Positions 1-8,396 of a stretch of 64,000 bases of DNA are shown one piece after another. The notes under the pieces were generated by a model, which saw only the letters and a program-made list of their open reading frames with translations, did no database searches and was not told where the DNA came from. Made by a program: the position numbers and the translations under genes. Origin of the DNA: CAWKDG01 sp963848355 (lineage in GTDB: Bacteria; Actinomycetota; Acidimicrobiia; Acidimicrobiales; UBA8190); assembly GCA_963848355.1 (NCBI GenBank), contig CAWKDG010000002.1, positions 186,001-250,000 of the forward strand, in the 5' to 3' direction. How positions within the stretch are numbered: position 1 is the stretch's first letter; each line of letters opens with the position of its first letter.

Positions 1-1
1 T

Positions 2-874
2 GTGGCGCCCACGATCGCCCCCACCCGTTCCACGTTCTCGATTCCGGCAAAGAGCACTTCCATGTGGACTCTGCGGTTGTGGTCTCATGGCCTGCGGGAG
101 GGTTCGGCCACCGCAGGGTCCGGGGTCCTCGTCGTCTCCGTGCCCCACACCACCGACTGCACGTTCCAGGCCGACGTCACGGTGACGCCCCCCGAAGGAC
201 AGCCGACCTTCTACTCGGGGACCCGGGCCACGATGGCTGAGTGCGGTGCACCGCCCCCCACCCAGACGATCGCCGGACACATCTACCTCTGCAACCCTGC
301 CGGTTCACCCACCACCACCGAGGTGGCCGGGGGGACGGTGGCGGCCACCGGGGCGCAGACGGTGGGGTCCCAGGCCAACCCCCTGGCTCCGACTGCCGTC
401 ACCAGTGGCGGCTACACCATGACGGCCGGCTCCCCCACCGGGTACCTGCTGGTGGCCTGCGGAGGATCGGCCACCGTCGCATCGGGCGGCTTGTCGGCGT
501 CGGAACCCGTCACCGTGCCCTCGGGCGGCGCCGGTGTGGGCCTCTTCTACGCCTCGGCACCGCCGCTCGGTGACTCCGGCGGCTCGGTCACATCGCCTCC
601 GGTCGCCGGCGTCACCGCCAGTTCCGACAGCCCCGGGGCTCCGAGCGCCCCTGTCCCCGGCGCGACCGCGGCCGGACACAGCTCGCCGGCCCCGCCCGTG
701 CCCACGAGCGACTCGCAACTGGCGTTCACCGGCATGAACCTGGCCCCGCCCCTGCTCCTCGGGCTCACGCTCCTCGGTTTGGGGACGCTCTTGATCGTCT
801 GCTCGGCTGCCCGACGACGTGCGCGGGTCGTCCTATCGATCGAGACCGGGGAAGCCGGGCGATCGTCCGAATAG
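2..874 (+). CDS. Cell-wall surface protein with LAxTG sorting signal (5' partial)
   Basis: The reading frame is open to the left edge, so the N-terminus and any signal peptide are missing; the GTG at position 2 is probably internal. The visible part is a Thr/Ser/Gly/Pro-rich extracellular domain with a few cysteines, followed by a low-complexity Pro/Ala linker. The C-terminus has the full architecture of a sortase substrate: LAFTG at about residue 240, a hydrophobic stretch rich in Leu/Gly, then a basic cluster (ARRRAR). Class E sortases of high-GC actinobacteria recognise LAxTG rather than LPxTG, so covalent anchoring to peptidoglycan is likely. The last 14 codons overlap the 3' end of the convergent cyclic-nucleotide-binding gene. 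The ligand or role of the exposed domain cannot be inferred. Confidence 0.8.
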   Translation: MAPTIAPTRSTFSIPAKSTSMWTLRLWSHGLREGSATAGSGVLVVSVPHTTDCTFQADVTVTPPEGQPTFYSGTRATMAECGAPPPTQTIAGHIYLCNPAGSPTTTEVAGGTVAATGAQTVGSQANPLAPTAVTSGGYTMTAGSPTGYLLVACGGSATVASGGLSASEPVTVPSGGAGVGLFYASAPPLGDSGGSVTSPPVAGVTASSDSPGAPSAPVPGATAAGHSSPAPPVPTSDSQLAFTGMNLAPPLLLGLTLLGLGTLLIVCSAARRRARVVLSIETGEAGRSSE

Positions 875-1246
875 CTCGTCGTAGTCGCGGAGCCTGGTGG
901 CCAACGCCCCCATGATGCCCAGGGCGAACGTCGGCGTCTCGTGCACCAGGAAGAGAAAGAGACTCCGATCGATCTCGGCCAAGGTCGTCTCCACCGTGGC
1001 CACGGCGGTGAGGTTGCGCGGGAGGAGATCGATCAGGGCGCGCTCACCGAAGACGTCGTTGGGCTCGAGCGAGGCGACGACGGCCGAGCCCTTGCGGAGC
1101 TCCACCGCCCCCGAGACGACCCCGTACATGTGCGTCCCTTCGTCGCCCTCGAGGTAGATGACCTCGCCGGCAGCAACGGTTCGGTGAACCGGGGCGTTGA
1201 GGAAGAGGCTCTCAGCGGGCACGTTGACGACCGGTCCGCCGGGCAC
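833..1246 (-). CDS. Cyclic nucleotide-binding domain protein (stand-alone)
   Basis: The 137-residue protein is almost entirely one cNMP-binding (Crp/cap) fold. It begins with a short leader, then VxAGEVIYLEGDEG, the turn GVVSGAVELRKG, and the phosphate-binding-cassette region around FGERALIDLLPRNLTAVA. No helix-turn-helix or second domain follows, so it is not a Crp-type transcription factor by itself. Such single-domain proteins are usually sensors that act through a partner, or only structural relatives of cAMP binders. It ends in a short helix and overlaps the convergent surface-protein gene by 42 bp. No partner is visible next to it. The domain assignment is firm; the ligand is unknown. 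Confidence 0.85.
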   Translation of the reverse strand: MPGGPVVNVPAESLFLNAPVHRTVAAGEVIYLEGDEGTHMYGVVSGAVELRKGSAVVASLEPNDVFGERALIDLLPRNLTAVATVETTLAEIDRSLFLFLVHETPTFALGIMGALATRLRDYDELFGRSPGFPGLDR

Positions 1247-1337
1247 GGTTCGAGACGGGCATTGCGCGGCAGCTTAGAGGACGTCGGGGAACGGGACCGG
1301 TGGCGCGTGCCGTAACGTCGGGAGTTCGACCTCGACG

Positions 1338-1600
1338 GGTGCGAAGACGGGCCATGGCGACGAAATCGGGAAGGCGATCGCTGTTCGTCTGACACAGTCC
1401 GGCTTCGACGTCGCCATCGGGGACGTCGACCACGACAGCGACCAGGCCGCCACGAGGTCTTCGGTCCCGTCGAGGCCGTCCGGCGCTCCTCGTCCGACGA
1501 CGAGGTCGTGGCCAAGGCCAATGACAGCCCCTTCGGTCTCGGCGCCCATCTGCACACCGAGGAGATGGTGCGGCGCAAGACGGCTCTCGTGGCGCCGTAG
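1338..1600 (+). pseudogene. Degenerate SDR / aldehyde dehydrogenase remnant
   Basis: The 388 bp between the cNMP gene and the esterase hold two short coding fossils in different frames. From 1338 one frame reads like the start of a short-chain dehydrogenase (GDEIGKAIAVRL, then SGFDVAIGDVD), with the glycine motif damaged. From about 1454 another frame reads like the C-terminal part of an aldehyde dehydrogenase (EVFGPVEAVRR, then ANDSPFGLGA) and ends at TAG 1598-1600. No start codon or ribosome site fits either. This is most simply a deletion-fusion relic of a former oxidoreductase operon. Both family assignments rest on motif recognition only. Confidence 0.6.
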
Positions 1601-1634
1601 GCTGGCGCGCCGACCCGCCACGAACGGAGATCCC

Positions 1635-2693
1635 ATGGACCACCGGCCCCGACACAGGCCGCGCATCGTCCCCATCATCGTCGTCGCCGTGGCCGTGCTC
1701 GGATCCGTGATCTGCGTCCCCTTGGCGGCGTCCGCCACCACCGGGGCCCGACTGGCCCCCATGTCCGGCGCCTACATCTTCCACCTCACATTCGGTCACA
1801 GGGCCCGGAGCTACAGGTTGCACGTCCCTCCGGCGGCGGCGACGGGCGCACCACTCCCCCTCGTCCTCAACCTGGCCGGCGCCACCCAGAACGGATTCAT
1901 CGAAGAGGTCGAGTTCGGGATGGACGCATCCGCCGACCACGACGGCTATCTGGTGGCGTATCCGAACGGCACCCGTATCTCCACCGTGCTCACCCCCGAC
2001 CCGGTGGCCAAGCAGGCCCAGTACGGCTGGAACGCCGGGCAATGCTGCGGACTGCCCGTCACCAAGCACGTCGACGACGTCGGCTTCCTGCTCAAGGTCA
2101 TTTCCGACATCGCCTCGCGCACGCCTGTGAACCTCCGTCGCGTCTACGTCACGGGCATATCCAACGGCGGGATGATGGCCTATGCCATGGCGGCCGAGGC
2201 CTCCGACCACGTCGCCGCCATCGCCTCGGTCGAGGGGCAGGTCGAGTTACCCACCATCCACCCCACCAGAGCTGTGCCGACCATGGAGTTCCACAGCGTC
2301 AACGACCCGATCGCCCTGTACAAGGGGACACCGAACAGAAACCCCAAGCTGGTCCTGTCGGTGATGGAGGGAATCGACCAGTGGGTGAAGGCGGACGGCT
2401 GCCGTACCAAGCCCCACGACGCCAAGACCATCGTGGGCACCGGGCCTATCTCCCAAGGTGAGACGGCGACTCTGGTCACCTATACCCAATGCCGATCGGG
2501 GGCGGAGGTCGCCCTGTGGCGTCTCACCGGATCAGGTCACGTCTGGCCGGGGGCGACGTACAACACCGGTCCGCCCAAGACCTGGATACTGGCCGGAGTC
2601 GGGCGCGGGACAGTTCTCGTGAATGCCGACGAACTCATGTGGAGGTTCTTCCAGCGTTACCAGTTGCCCAGAAAACCACCGACGACGCCGTAG
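1635..2693 (+). CDS. Secreted PHB-depolymerase/LpqC-like esterase
   Basis: This is an alpha/beta hydrolase of the poly(3-hydroxybutyrate) depolymerase / feruloyl esterase-like group (LpqC family), 352 residues. The chosen ATG follows a GGAG and opens a Sec signal peptide: HRPRHRPR, a hydrophobic core, then AASATTG. The nucleophile lies in GISNGG (Ser176), with likely acid and base residues in a VNDPI segment and a SGHVWPG segment; the oxyanion region is in LVLNLAGATQNGF. A Cys pair (QCC) suggests an extracytoplasmic fold. It probably cleaves esters of short hydroxyacids or aromatic acids outside the cell; the exact substrate is open. An upstream in-frame ATG at 1521 lies in the relic region and would bury the signal peptide, so it is not used. 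Confidence 0.85.
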   Translation: MDHRPRHRPRIVPIIVVAVAVLGSVICVPLAASATTGARLAPMSGAYIFHLTFGHRARSYRLHVPPAAATGAPLPLVLNLAGATQNGFIEEVEFGMDASADHDGYLVAYPNGTRISTVLTPDPVAKQAQYGWNAGQCCGLPVTKHVDDVGFLLKVISDIASRTPVNLRRVYVTGISNGGMMAYAMAAEASDHVAAIASVEGQVELPTIHPTRAVPTMEFHSVNDPIALYKGTPNRNPKLVLSVMEGIDQWVKADGCRTKPHDAKTIVGTGPISQGETATLVTYTQCRSGAEVALWRLTGSGHVWPGATYNTGPPKTWILAGVGRGTVLVNADELMWRFFQRYQLPRKPPTTP

Positions 2694-2712
2694 CGGTCCG
2701 GAGTCGGTGATC

Positions 2713-3675
2713 GTGCGGTCGGTGAGAGAACCCGGGATCGACGACCTCGGGCGCGCCGGCGTCATCGTCGCCCGTCATCTGCCCGCCACGCCCGTGATCG
2801 CCAGTCCCCTCCTCGGCACCGACGTCGTGCTCAAGCTCGAGACGTTCCAGCCGACGGGGTCGTTCAAGGTCCGCGGCGCGCTCATGGCCGTGGCGACCGC
2901 CCTGGCCGAGGACCCGAACCGGTCGTTCGTGACGGCGTCGGCGGGCAACCACGGACTCGGTGTGGCCTTCGCCGCCTGGACCTTCGGGGTGCGGGCCACC
3001 GTCGTGATTCCCGAAACCGCGTCAGAAGCCAAGCGCGCCGCCCTCGAGCGCTTCGACGTCGAGATCGTGGACCGGGGCACGACCTACGACGAGGCCGAGA
3101 CCCATGCGCTGACCCTGGCCGCCGCCGACGGCGCCCGGTTCGTCTCGGCCTACAACGACCCCGACGTCATCGCCGGTCAGGCGACGGTCGCTCTCGAGCT
3201 GTTCGACCAGATACCGGACCTCACGACCGTGGTCGCTCCCGTCGGTGGAGGTGGCCTGCTGGCCGGCCTCGTCCTCGCCGCGCGGCAGCGGCCGGGAGTG
3301 GGCGTACGCGGGGTCGAGACCGACGCCTCGCCGGCGGTGAGCGCATCGGTCGCCGCCGGCCGGGTCGTGACCGTCCCCGTCGGCAGTACCCTGGCCGACG
3401 GGTTGGCCGGCAACATCGAAACGGGGTCGGTGACGGTCCCCCTGATCGCCGGCGGCGTCGAACAGATGGCCGGCGCGGACGAAGACGCCATCGCCGAGGC
3501 GGTGCGCTTCCTCGCCTTCGAGCACGGGCTGGTGGTCGAACCCTCCGGAGCGGTGGCCGTGGCCGGCCTGCGGAGCGGGCGGGTCGCTCCCGGAGCCGGA
3601 CCCACCGCCGTCGTGGTGACCGGCCGGAACGTGACGACAGCGCTTTTCGCCGATCTGCTGTCGGGTGAGCGATGA
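2713..3675 (+). CDS. Threonine/serine dehydratase (PLP fold type II)
   Basis: This PLP enzyme matches the catabolic threonine/serine dehydratase group, which converts L-threonine to 2-oxobutyrate and ammonia. Hallmarks are the Schiff-base lysine in GSFKVRGA (Lys52), the substrate loop ASAGNHGLGVA, and the glycine-rich phosphate cradle PVGGGGLLAG. No C-terminal ACT domain is present, so it is not the allosteric biosynthetic IlvA form. GTG 2713 is chosen because GGAG at 2700-2703 sits nine bases upstream; GTG 2707 and 2722 are alternatives. It starts 20 bp after the esterase and overlaps the next gene by 11 bp. A related racemase or 3-hydroxyaspartate dehydratase activity cannot be excluded. 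Confidence 0.87.
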   Translation: MRSVREPGIDDLGRAGVIVARHLPATPVIASPLLGTDVVLKLETFQPTGSFKVRGALMAVATALAEDPNRSFVTASAGNHGLGVAFAAWTFGVRATVVIPETASEAKRAALERFDVEIVDRGTTYDEAETHALTLAAADGARFVSAYNDPDVIAGQATVALELFDQIPDLTTVVAPVGGGGLLAGLVLAARQRPGVGVRGVETDASPAVSASVAAGRVVTVPVGSTLADGLAGNIETGSVTVPLIAGGVEQMAGADEDAIAEAVRFLAFEHGLVVEPSGAVAVAGLRSGRVAPGAGPTAVVVTGRNVTTALFADLLSGER

Positions 3676-4516
3676 TGCGCCCATGCCCGTCGTGGAACTG
3701 CCCGGTGTGACGATTGCCTACGACGTCTTCGGGCCGCCCACGGCGGAGCCCGTCGTCCTCGTGTGCGGGCTCAGCCAGCCGGCCGGAGCCTGGCAATTGA
3801 CCCTCGTCCCCGCCCTCGTCGAGGCGGGTTACCGGGTGGTGACCTTCGACAACCGGGGAGTAGCGCCGTCATCGTCTCCTCCGGCGCCGTACACGGTCGA
3901 CGACATGGTGGCCGACACCGTGGGGCTGCTCGATCATCTCGGTCTGGGCGCTGTGCGCATCGCCGGCTACTCCATGGGCGGATGGATCGCCGAGACCCTG
4001 GCCTTCCGCTATCCCGAACGGGTCCGCTCGGCCGTCTTCATCGGCAGTTGCAACGTAGGCACGTCCTGGGAGAAGGCCATCATCACCGTCGAGCGCGATC
4101 TGGCCCGGCTCGACCCGGAACTGCCGGCGTGGTTCAACGCCGTCGAGACGATGCGCTACCTGCCCAACCATGACTTGCAGCAGGACGACGTCGTCGACCT
4201 CTGGCTCGGCATGATCGGCGATCTCGATCCGTGGCCCAACCCGGGACGGCTCGGACAGTACGAGGCTGCTCTGGCCTGGTCCCGCGACGTCGAACGGACC
4301 CGGCGGTGGCCGTCGCTGTCGATGCCGTGCCTGGTCCTCTCCTTCGAGCACGACGTCGACTCGCCGCCGGCGCGGGCGCGCCAGGCCGCCGCCGTGATCC
4401 CCGGAGCCAGCTTCGTCGAGGTGGCCGGGGCCAGCCATCTCGGGGTGTTCACGCACGGCGACACCGTGGCCAGCACCCTCGTGCGCTTCTACGCCGGAGG
4501 CTCTCTGGCCGAGTGA
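3665..4516 (+). CDS. Alpha/beta hydrolase
   Basis: A 283-residue cytoplasmic alpha/beta hydrolase with the nucleophile elbow GYSMGG (Ser103), an early loop VCGLSQPAGAW, the conserved FDNRGVAPS segment, and a C-terminal GASHLGVF supplying the catalytic His. The acid is probably in SFEHDVDSPP. The cap region is about 100 residues, as in haloperoxidase/esterase-type members of the 3-oxoadipate enol-lactonase-like group. The GTG start overlaps the dehydratase by 11 bp; ATG 3683 is an alternative and neither has a clear ribosome site. The overlap implies translational coupling, but the substrate is not evident from sequence. Confidence 0.83.
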   Translation: MSDDAPMPVVELPGVTIAYDVFGPPTAEPVVLVCGLSQPAGAWQLTLVPALVEAGYRVVTFDNRGVAPSSSPPAPYTVDDMVADTVGLLDHLGLGAVRIAGYSMGGWIAETLAFRYPERVRSAVFIGSCNVGTSWEKAIITVERDLARLDPELPAWFNAVETMRYLPNHDLQQDDVVDLWLGMIGDLDPWPNPGRLGQYEAALAWSRDVERTRRWPSLSMPCLVLSFEHDVDSPPARARQAAAVIPGASFVEVAGASHLGVFTHGDTVASTLVRFYAGGSLAE

Positions 4517-4541
4517 GCACGGCAGCGGTCAGTATGGGGCC

Positions 4542-5402
4542 GTGGCCACAGACACCGTCCTCCTGGCCGGCCGCCGTGTCCACCGGGTGGGGTTCGGAGC
4601 CATGCAACTCCCCGGACCCGGGGTCTTCGGGCCTCCGGCCGACCGCGCCACGGCCCTCGCCGTGCTGCGCCGGGCCGTGGACGCCGGTGTCGACCACATC
4701 GACACCGCCCAGTTCTACGGCCCTGACGTCGCCAACGAATTGATCCACGCCGCCCTCCACCCCTATCCAGCCGAGCTGGTGCTCGTGTCCAAGGTCGGTG
4801 CGGCCCGCGACGGCCAGGCTCAGTGGCTCCCGGCGCAACGCCCCGAAGAGCTGCGCGCCGGTGTCGAAGCCAACCTGCGCAGCCTGGAGCTGGACCAGGT
4901 GCCGGTGGTCAATCTCCGCCGCCTGCCCGGATCCGAGGTGCCCTTCGCCGAGCAGCTCTCGGCCATGGCGGCGCTGCGCGACGAGGGCCTCGTCGGCGGG
5001 ATCGGGCTCAGCAACGTCACCCTCGACGACTACCGCAGCGCCCGGACCCAGATCGACGTGGCCTGCGTCCAGAACGCCTACAACCTGACCGGCCGGAGCG
5101 ATCAGTCCCTGTTCGACGCCTGTCGGGACGACGGGGTGCCCTTCGTCCCCTTCTTCCCTCTCGGATCGGCCTTCTTCCCGGAAAACCCCGTCCTCGACGC
5201 CCCCGCGCTCGGCGCCACGGCGAGCCGCCTGCACGCCACCCCGGCCCAGGTGGCCCTGGCCTGGCTGCTGGCCCAGGCACCCACCGTGCTGCTGATCCCC
5301 GGCACGTCGTCGCTGGCGCATCTGGACGAGAACATGGGTGCCGGCGATCTCCTCCTCGACGAGGCGGCCCTGGCCGATCTGGCCGCATTGGGGGCGCCAT
5401 AG
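4542..5402 (+). CDS. Aldo/keto reductase family oxidoreductase
   Basis: A 286-residue aldo/keto reductase TIM barrel, NADPH-dependent by family. Asp and Tyr of the catalytic tetrad are seen in HIDTAQFYG and Lys in LVSKVG. The strand that normally carries the fourth residue as His reads VVNLRRLPG, with Arg in that place, so the usual tetrad is incomplete. The cofactor end is seen in LIPGTSSLAHL. The GTG start lacks a ribosome site, but CAGTAT sits six bases upstream (4530-4535), a spacing that suits a -10 box and leaderless translation. It follows the hydrolase by 25 bp. Substrate unknown. Confidence 0.85.
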   Translation: MATDTVLLAGRRVHRVGFGAMQLPGPGVFGPPADRATALAVLRRAVDAGVDHIDTAQFYGPDVANELIHAALHPYPAELVLVSKVGAARDGQAQWLPAQRPEELRAGVEANLRSLELDQVPVVNLRRLPGSEVPFAEQLSAMAALRDEGLVGGIGLSNVTLDDYRSARTQIDVACVQNAYNLTGRSDQSLFDACRDDGVPFVPFFPLGSAFFPENPVLDAPALGATASRLHATPAQVALAWLLAQAPTVLLIPGTSSLAHLDENMGAGDLLLDEAALADLAALGAP

Positions 5403-5441
5403 TCTGATCATCGGGAGCAAGTCGAGAGCAAGGAGCGACCG

Positions 5442-5873
5442 ATGGCCAAGGTTCTGTACACCGCACACGCCCACGTGACCGGGGGACGCGACGGTCACGG
5501 CCGGAGCACCGACGGCGAGATAGAAGTCGACCTCCGCCTGCCCAAGGAGATGGGTGGCTCCGGCGGAGGGACGAACCCGGAGCAGCTGTTCGCCATCGGG
5601 TACGCGGCCTGCTTCGAGAGTGCGCTCGCCGCCGTCGCCCGCCGCCGGCACGTGGACGCCGGCGAGGTGACGATCGACTCGGCCGTGGGTCTGTTGCCCA
5701 CCGGTGACGGTGGGTTCAAGCTCACCGTGACGCTCGATGTCTCTCTTCCGGCGGTCGACGGCGGCGAGTTGGCGGCCGAGCTCATCCGGGGAGCTCATCA
5801 GGTCTGCCCCTATTCCAACGCCACACGGGGCAACATCGACGTCGAGCTTCTCCTCGGCGGCCGACCGATCTGA
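5442..5873 (+). CDS. ohr: Organic hydroperoxide resistance protein Ohr
   Basis: A 143-residue Ohr/OsmC-fold thiol peroxidase that reduces organic and fatty-acid hydroperoxides, normally recycled by lipoylated proteins. The two redox cysteines are in place: the peroxidatic one in GYAACFESAL (Cys57) and the resolving one in VCPYSNATR (Cys122). The N-terminus (KVLYTAHAHVTGGRDG) carries the usual Ohr arginine segment, and the length is standard. AAGGAG lies upstream of the ATG. No MarR-type OhrR gene is adjacent, so its regulator must be elsewhere. Confidence 0.95.
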   Translation: MAKVLYTAHAHVTGGRDGHGRSTDGEIEVDLRLPKEMGGSGGGTNPEQLFAIGYAACFESALAAVARRRHVDAGEVTIDSAVGLLPTGDGGFKLTVTLDVSLPAVDGGELAAELIRGAHQVCPYSNATRGNIDVELLLGGRPI

Positions 5874-5882
5874 CGGGCGCCT

Positions 5883-6404
5883 TCAGGCCGTCGCCACCAG
5901 CGACACCCCTGGATCGAGCTGCTCGGTCACCTCGCGGACGGCACCGACAAGGTCGGTCGAGCTGAGCCGGTTGTACAGAGGCCCGGCGCCGTCGCTCAGG
6001 AGCCGGCTGGCCATGGCCACGCCGCGAGCCGACACAGGGAGCGGTGCCAGCAGGGCCACGACCATGGCGCGCACGGCCGGGTCGGCCGTGGCGATCCGGT
6101 CGCAGCACAGTGGAGTACCCCGGCGGTACCGCGGCGCACGCTGTGCGGCCACCTCCAGGAGGTGCTCCCAGTTGGCCGCCAGGGCCCGGCGCCGTTCGGG
6201 CGAGACCAGTGTCTGCGCCCGCGTGGCCGACAGGGGGTCGTTCTCCGGCGTGTGTCCTGCGGCCAACCGGCGGTCCAGCGAGGAGGCGAGCAGCCGGGCC
6301 CCGGCACGGTGCCACGACCGGCACCGTCGGGTGAGGAGGCTGAGCCGGTCGCCCCGGTCTGCGACGAGGAGCAGGGTGGGGGCCGGGGGGCGGGGATCGG
6401 ACAT
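5883..6404 (-). CDS. Hypothetical protein, 173 aa
   Basis: A basic, alanine- and arginine-rich protein I cannot place in a family. ATG 6404 is preferred because the protein then begins MSDPRPPAPTLLLVADRGDR; the longer frame upstream looks non-coding and would run into the divergent methyltransferase promoter. It contains SWHRAGARLLASSLDRRLAAG, two Cys close together (PLCCDRI), and ends with TEQLDPGVSLVATA. No signal peptide or membrane segment. It converges on ohr with 9 bp between stops. Codon use resembles its neighbours, which supports a real gene. Confidence 0.6.
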   Translation of the reverse strand: MSDPRPPAPTLLLVADRGDRLSLLTRRCRSWHRAGARLLASSLDRRLAAGHTPENDPLSATRAQTLVSPERRRALAANWEHLLEVAAQRAPRYRRGTPLCCDRIATADPAVRAMVVALLAPLPVSARGVAMASRLLSDGAGPLYNRLSSTDLVGAVREVTEQLDPGVSLVATA

Positions 6405-6532
6405 GCACCCATCGTGCGCTTCGGACCCCGTAGGCGAAAGTGGCATGATCGACATCGAGCGCGACAAGCCTGCCATGTCCACCCTCGATAGCGTCGGCGG
6501 GGATGGCTGCCGAGGACGGTCCTGTGCGGGCG

Positions 6533-7279
6533 ATGTCGTTCGGCGCCATCGCCGGCGACTACGACCGGTTCCGTCCCGGACCACCACCGGAGGCCCTCGA
6601 GTGGTTGCTCCCCGGCCAACGCCGGGCCGCCGTCGACATCGGCGCGGGGACAGGAGCTCTCACCCGCCTCCTCGTCGGCGATGTGGCCCACGTCGTCGCC
6701 GTCGAACCCGACCGGCGGATGGGTGCCGTGCTCGCGGCCCGCGTGCGCGACGCCTCGGTGGTGGCGGCGCGGGCCGAGGCGCTTCCCCTGCGCGACAGAT
6801 GTGTCGACGCTGTCGTCGGATCATCGATGTGGCACTGGGTCGACGAGGAGCGCGCCGTCTTCGAGGCGGCACGGGTCTTGCGTCCGGGCGGTGTCCTGGG
6901 ACTTCTCTGGAACGGGCCCGACCGATCGCAACCCTGGCTGGCCGATCTGCTGGCCCGGCTCCGACCGGGGGACCACGGGCCGTCACCGTCAGCCGGGGAC
7001 GATGCGATCGACCGGCACCGGCAGGTGCACCTGCCTCCGGACGCACCCTTCACCGGAGTCGAGACGCAGACCGTCGATTGGTCGTTGTCGGTGACGCCCG
7101 AGGAGCTCGTCGGGCTGGCCGGCACGTACAGCCGGTTCATCATCCTGCCCGAGGTGGAGAAGATGCGACTGCGCCGTGACCTGGCCGCCGTCGTGCGCCA
7201 GCACGCTGCCTTGGCCGGACGACGGGAGATCGACCTTCCCATGCGCTGTCTGTGCTGGCGGGCCGTGCGAGCCGGGTAG
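6533..7279 (+). CDS. Class I SAM-dependent methyltransferase
   Basis: A Methyltransf_11-type enzyme of about 248 residues. The SAM-binding motif I reads VDIGAGTGALT, the acidic strand-2 end VVAVEPD, the post-motif region EALPLRD, and motif II/III AARVLRPGGVLGLLWN. The short N-terminal FGAIAGDYDRFRPGPP is typical of UbiE-like and toxin/small-molecule methyltransferases. ATG 6533 gives the family-typical start; an in-frame ATG 6503 is possible. It is divergent from the hypothetical at 5883-6404. The substrate cannot be read from the sequence. Confidence 0.85.
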   Translation: MSFGAIAGDYDRFRPGPPPEALEWLLPGQRRAAVDIGAGTGALTRLLVGDVAHVVAVEPDRRMGAVLAARVRDASVVAARAEALPLRDRCVDAVVGSSMWHWVDEERAVFEAARVLRPGGVLGLLWNGPDRSQPWLADLLARLRPGDHGPSPSAGDDAIDRHRQVHLPPDAPFTGVETQTVDWSLSVTPEELVGLAGTYSRFIILPEVEKMRLRRDLAAVVRQHAALAGRREIDLPMRCLCWRAVRAG

Positions 7280-7290
7280 CCCTCCCCGCC

Positions 7291-7344
7291 TACCCCGACA
7301 CCTCGACCTACCCTGACACCTCGACCTACCCCGACACCTCGACC
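7291..7344. repeat. Three 18-bp tandem repeats over a stop codon
   Basis: Three direct copies of an 18-bp unit (TACCCCGACACCTCGACC, the middle copy with one change) lie end to end. On the minus strand the unit encodes VEVSG followed by TAG, so each copy carries the regulator's last codons and a stop. Only the copy next to the gene is used; the other two are untranslated. The arrangement looks like slippage duplication at a gene end. The methyltransferase stop on the other strand lies 12 bp away. Confidence 0.9.
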
Positions 7345-8387
7345 ATCAACGGCGGGACGGGGTCGCCGTGCGCATGGGCCGACCTGTCCGACAGGGCGTC
7401 GTGGAGATTGGCGATCAGCTCCTCCACCACGTCGTGCTGCACCATCAGGTTCCTCCGCGTCCCGTCACGCACGTCGACGACGAGCCCGGTGTCGCGCAGC
7501 AGCTTCACGTGGTTGCTGACGGTGGGCTGAGCCAGCGAGAAGGCGGCGGCGATCTCGGTGACCGTCCGCGGACCGCTGCGGAGCGCGTCGAGGATGGCCA
7601 GCCGGGTCGGGTCCGATATCGCCTTGAGCCGTTTCGCCAGGACCTCGGTCCGGGCCCGGGCATCGGCGCCGGTGGTATCGGTCCGGACCCCGACGACGAC
7701 CACGCCGGGCAGGTCGACGAGGAGACCCTTGTGGGTGAAGTAGGCGGGGACCACGGCAACCTCGCCGTCCGGTCCCAGGGCCGCCACCGCCCGCTCGAGC
7801 TCGGCGCCGATGTCACATTCGCTACGGACGACCTCGTGCCAATCCACTCCCTTGGCCTGCAGGTGCTGCCGGGCGGCCACGGCCACGTCGACCGCTCCCC
7901 GTCCGGACAGTTCCCACTCGGCCCGCATGGCCTCCCAGACGTCGCGCACGAGGGCCACGTAGCGGCGCCGGCGCTCGGGTGATTCCCGCAGCCGGTCCAG
8001 GCGGAGCAGGACGGCGGCGCGATCGTCCGCCGTCTCCGAGAGCAGGACGAGATCCCCGAGGCTCGCGGCCGTTGCCGCGCCCAGTTCGTCCAGCCGGTCG
8101 AGCAGGGGTTCGGCGTCGGTCGAGAGAAGCAGGCCACCGTGGTGGGCCAGCACCATGAGCTCCAGGAAACCGCCGCAGCTCATGGCCTCGTCGGGACCCC
8201 AGAAGGAGCGCACCCGCTCTTCCAGATCAGGGTGGCTCCCGTAGACCGCATCGAGGACGGCATGGTCCCGGCGCCAGTCCTCCCGCTCCCCCGACGCCAG
8301 GGCCCACTCGATCTCGACGGCCACCGAGGCGGAGACGGTGACCCGGGGAACATGGGAGCTGGGAAGGTCGGTGTGGATCAGTGGCAT
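7326..8387 (-). CDS. ArsR-family regulator with DUF5937-type sensory region
   Basis: The 353-residue protein joins a roughly 240-residue N-terminal region, as found in DUF5937/ArsR proteins, to a C-terminal winged helix: LAKRLKAISDPTRLAILDAL, then TVTEIAAAFSLAQPTVSNHVKLLRDTGLV with helix 3 in AQPTVSNHV. No CxC metal site is present, so it is not a classical metal sensor. The start region is AT-rich and shared with the divergent gene at 8449, the usual layout for autoregulation. On this strand TATAGT (8397-8402) lies ten bases before the ATG. The inducer is unknown. Confidence 0.88.
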   Translation of the reverse strand: MPLIHTDLPSSHVPRVTVSASVAVEIEWALASGEREDWRRDHAVLDAVYGSHPDLEERVRSFWGPDEAMSCGGFLELMVLAHHGGLLLSTDAEPLLDRLDELGAATAASLGDLVLLSETADDRAAVLLRLDRLRESPERRRRYVALVRDVWEAMRAEWELSGRGAVDVAVAARQHLQAKGVDWHEVVRSECDIGAELERAVAALGPDGEVAVVPAYFTHKGLLVDLPGVVVVGVRTDTTGADARARTEVLAKRLKAISDPTRLAILDALRSGPRTVTEIAAAFSLAQPTVSNHVKLLRDTGLVVDVRDGTRRNLMVQHDVVEELIANLHDALSDRSAHAHGDPVPPLMVEVSG

Positions 8388-8396
8388 AGTTCAATC

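Noticed and set aside
4449..5798. A 449-codon minus-strand frame across the aldo/keto reductase and ohr
   Set aside because: Composition typical of an antisense shadow; both plus-strand genes have intact catalytic motifs.
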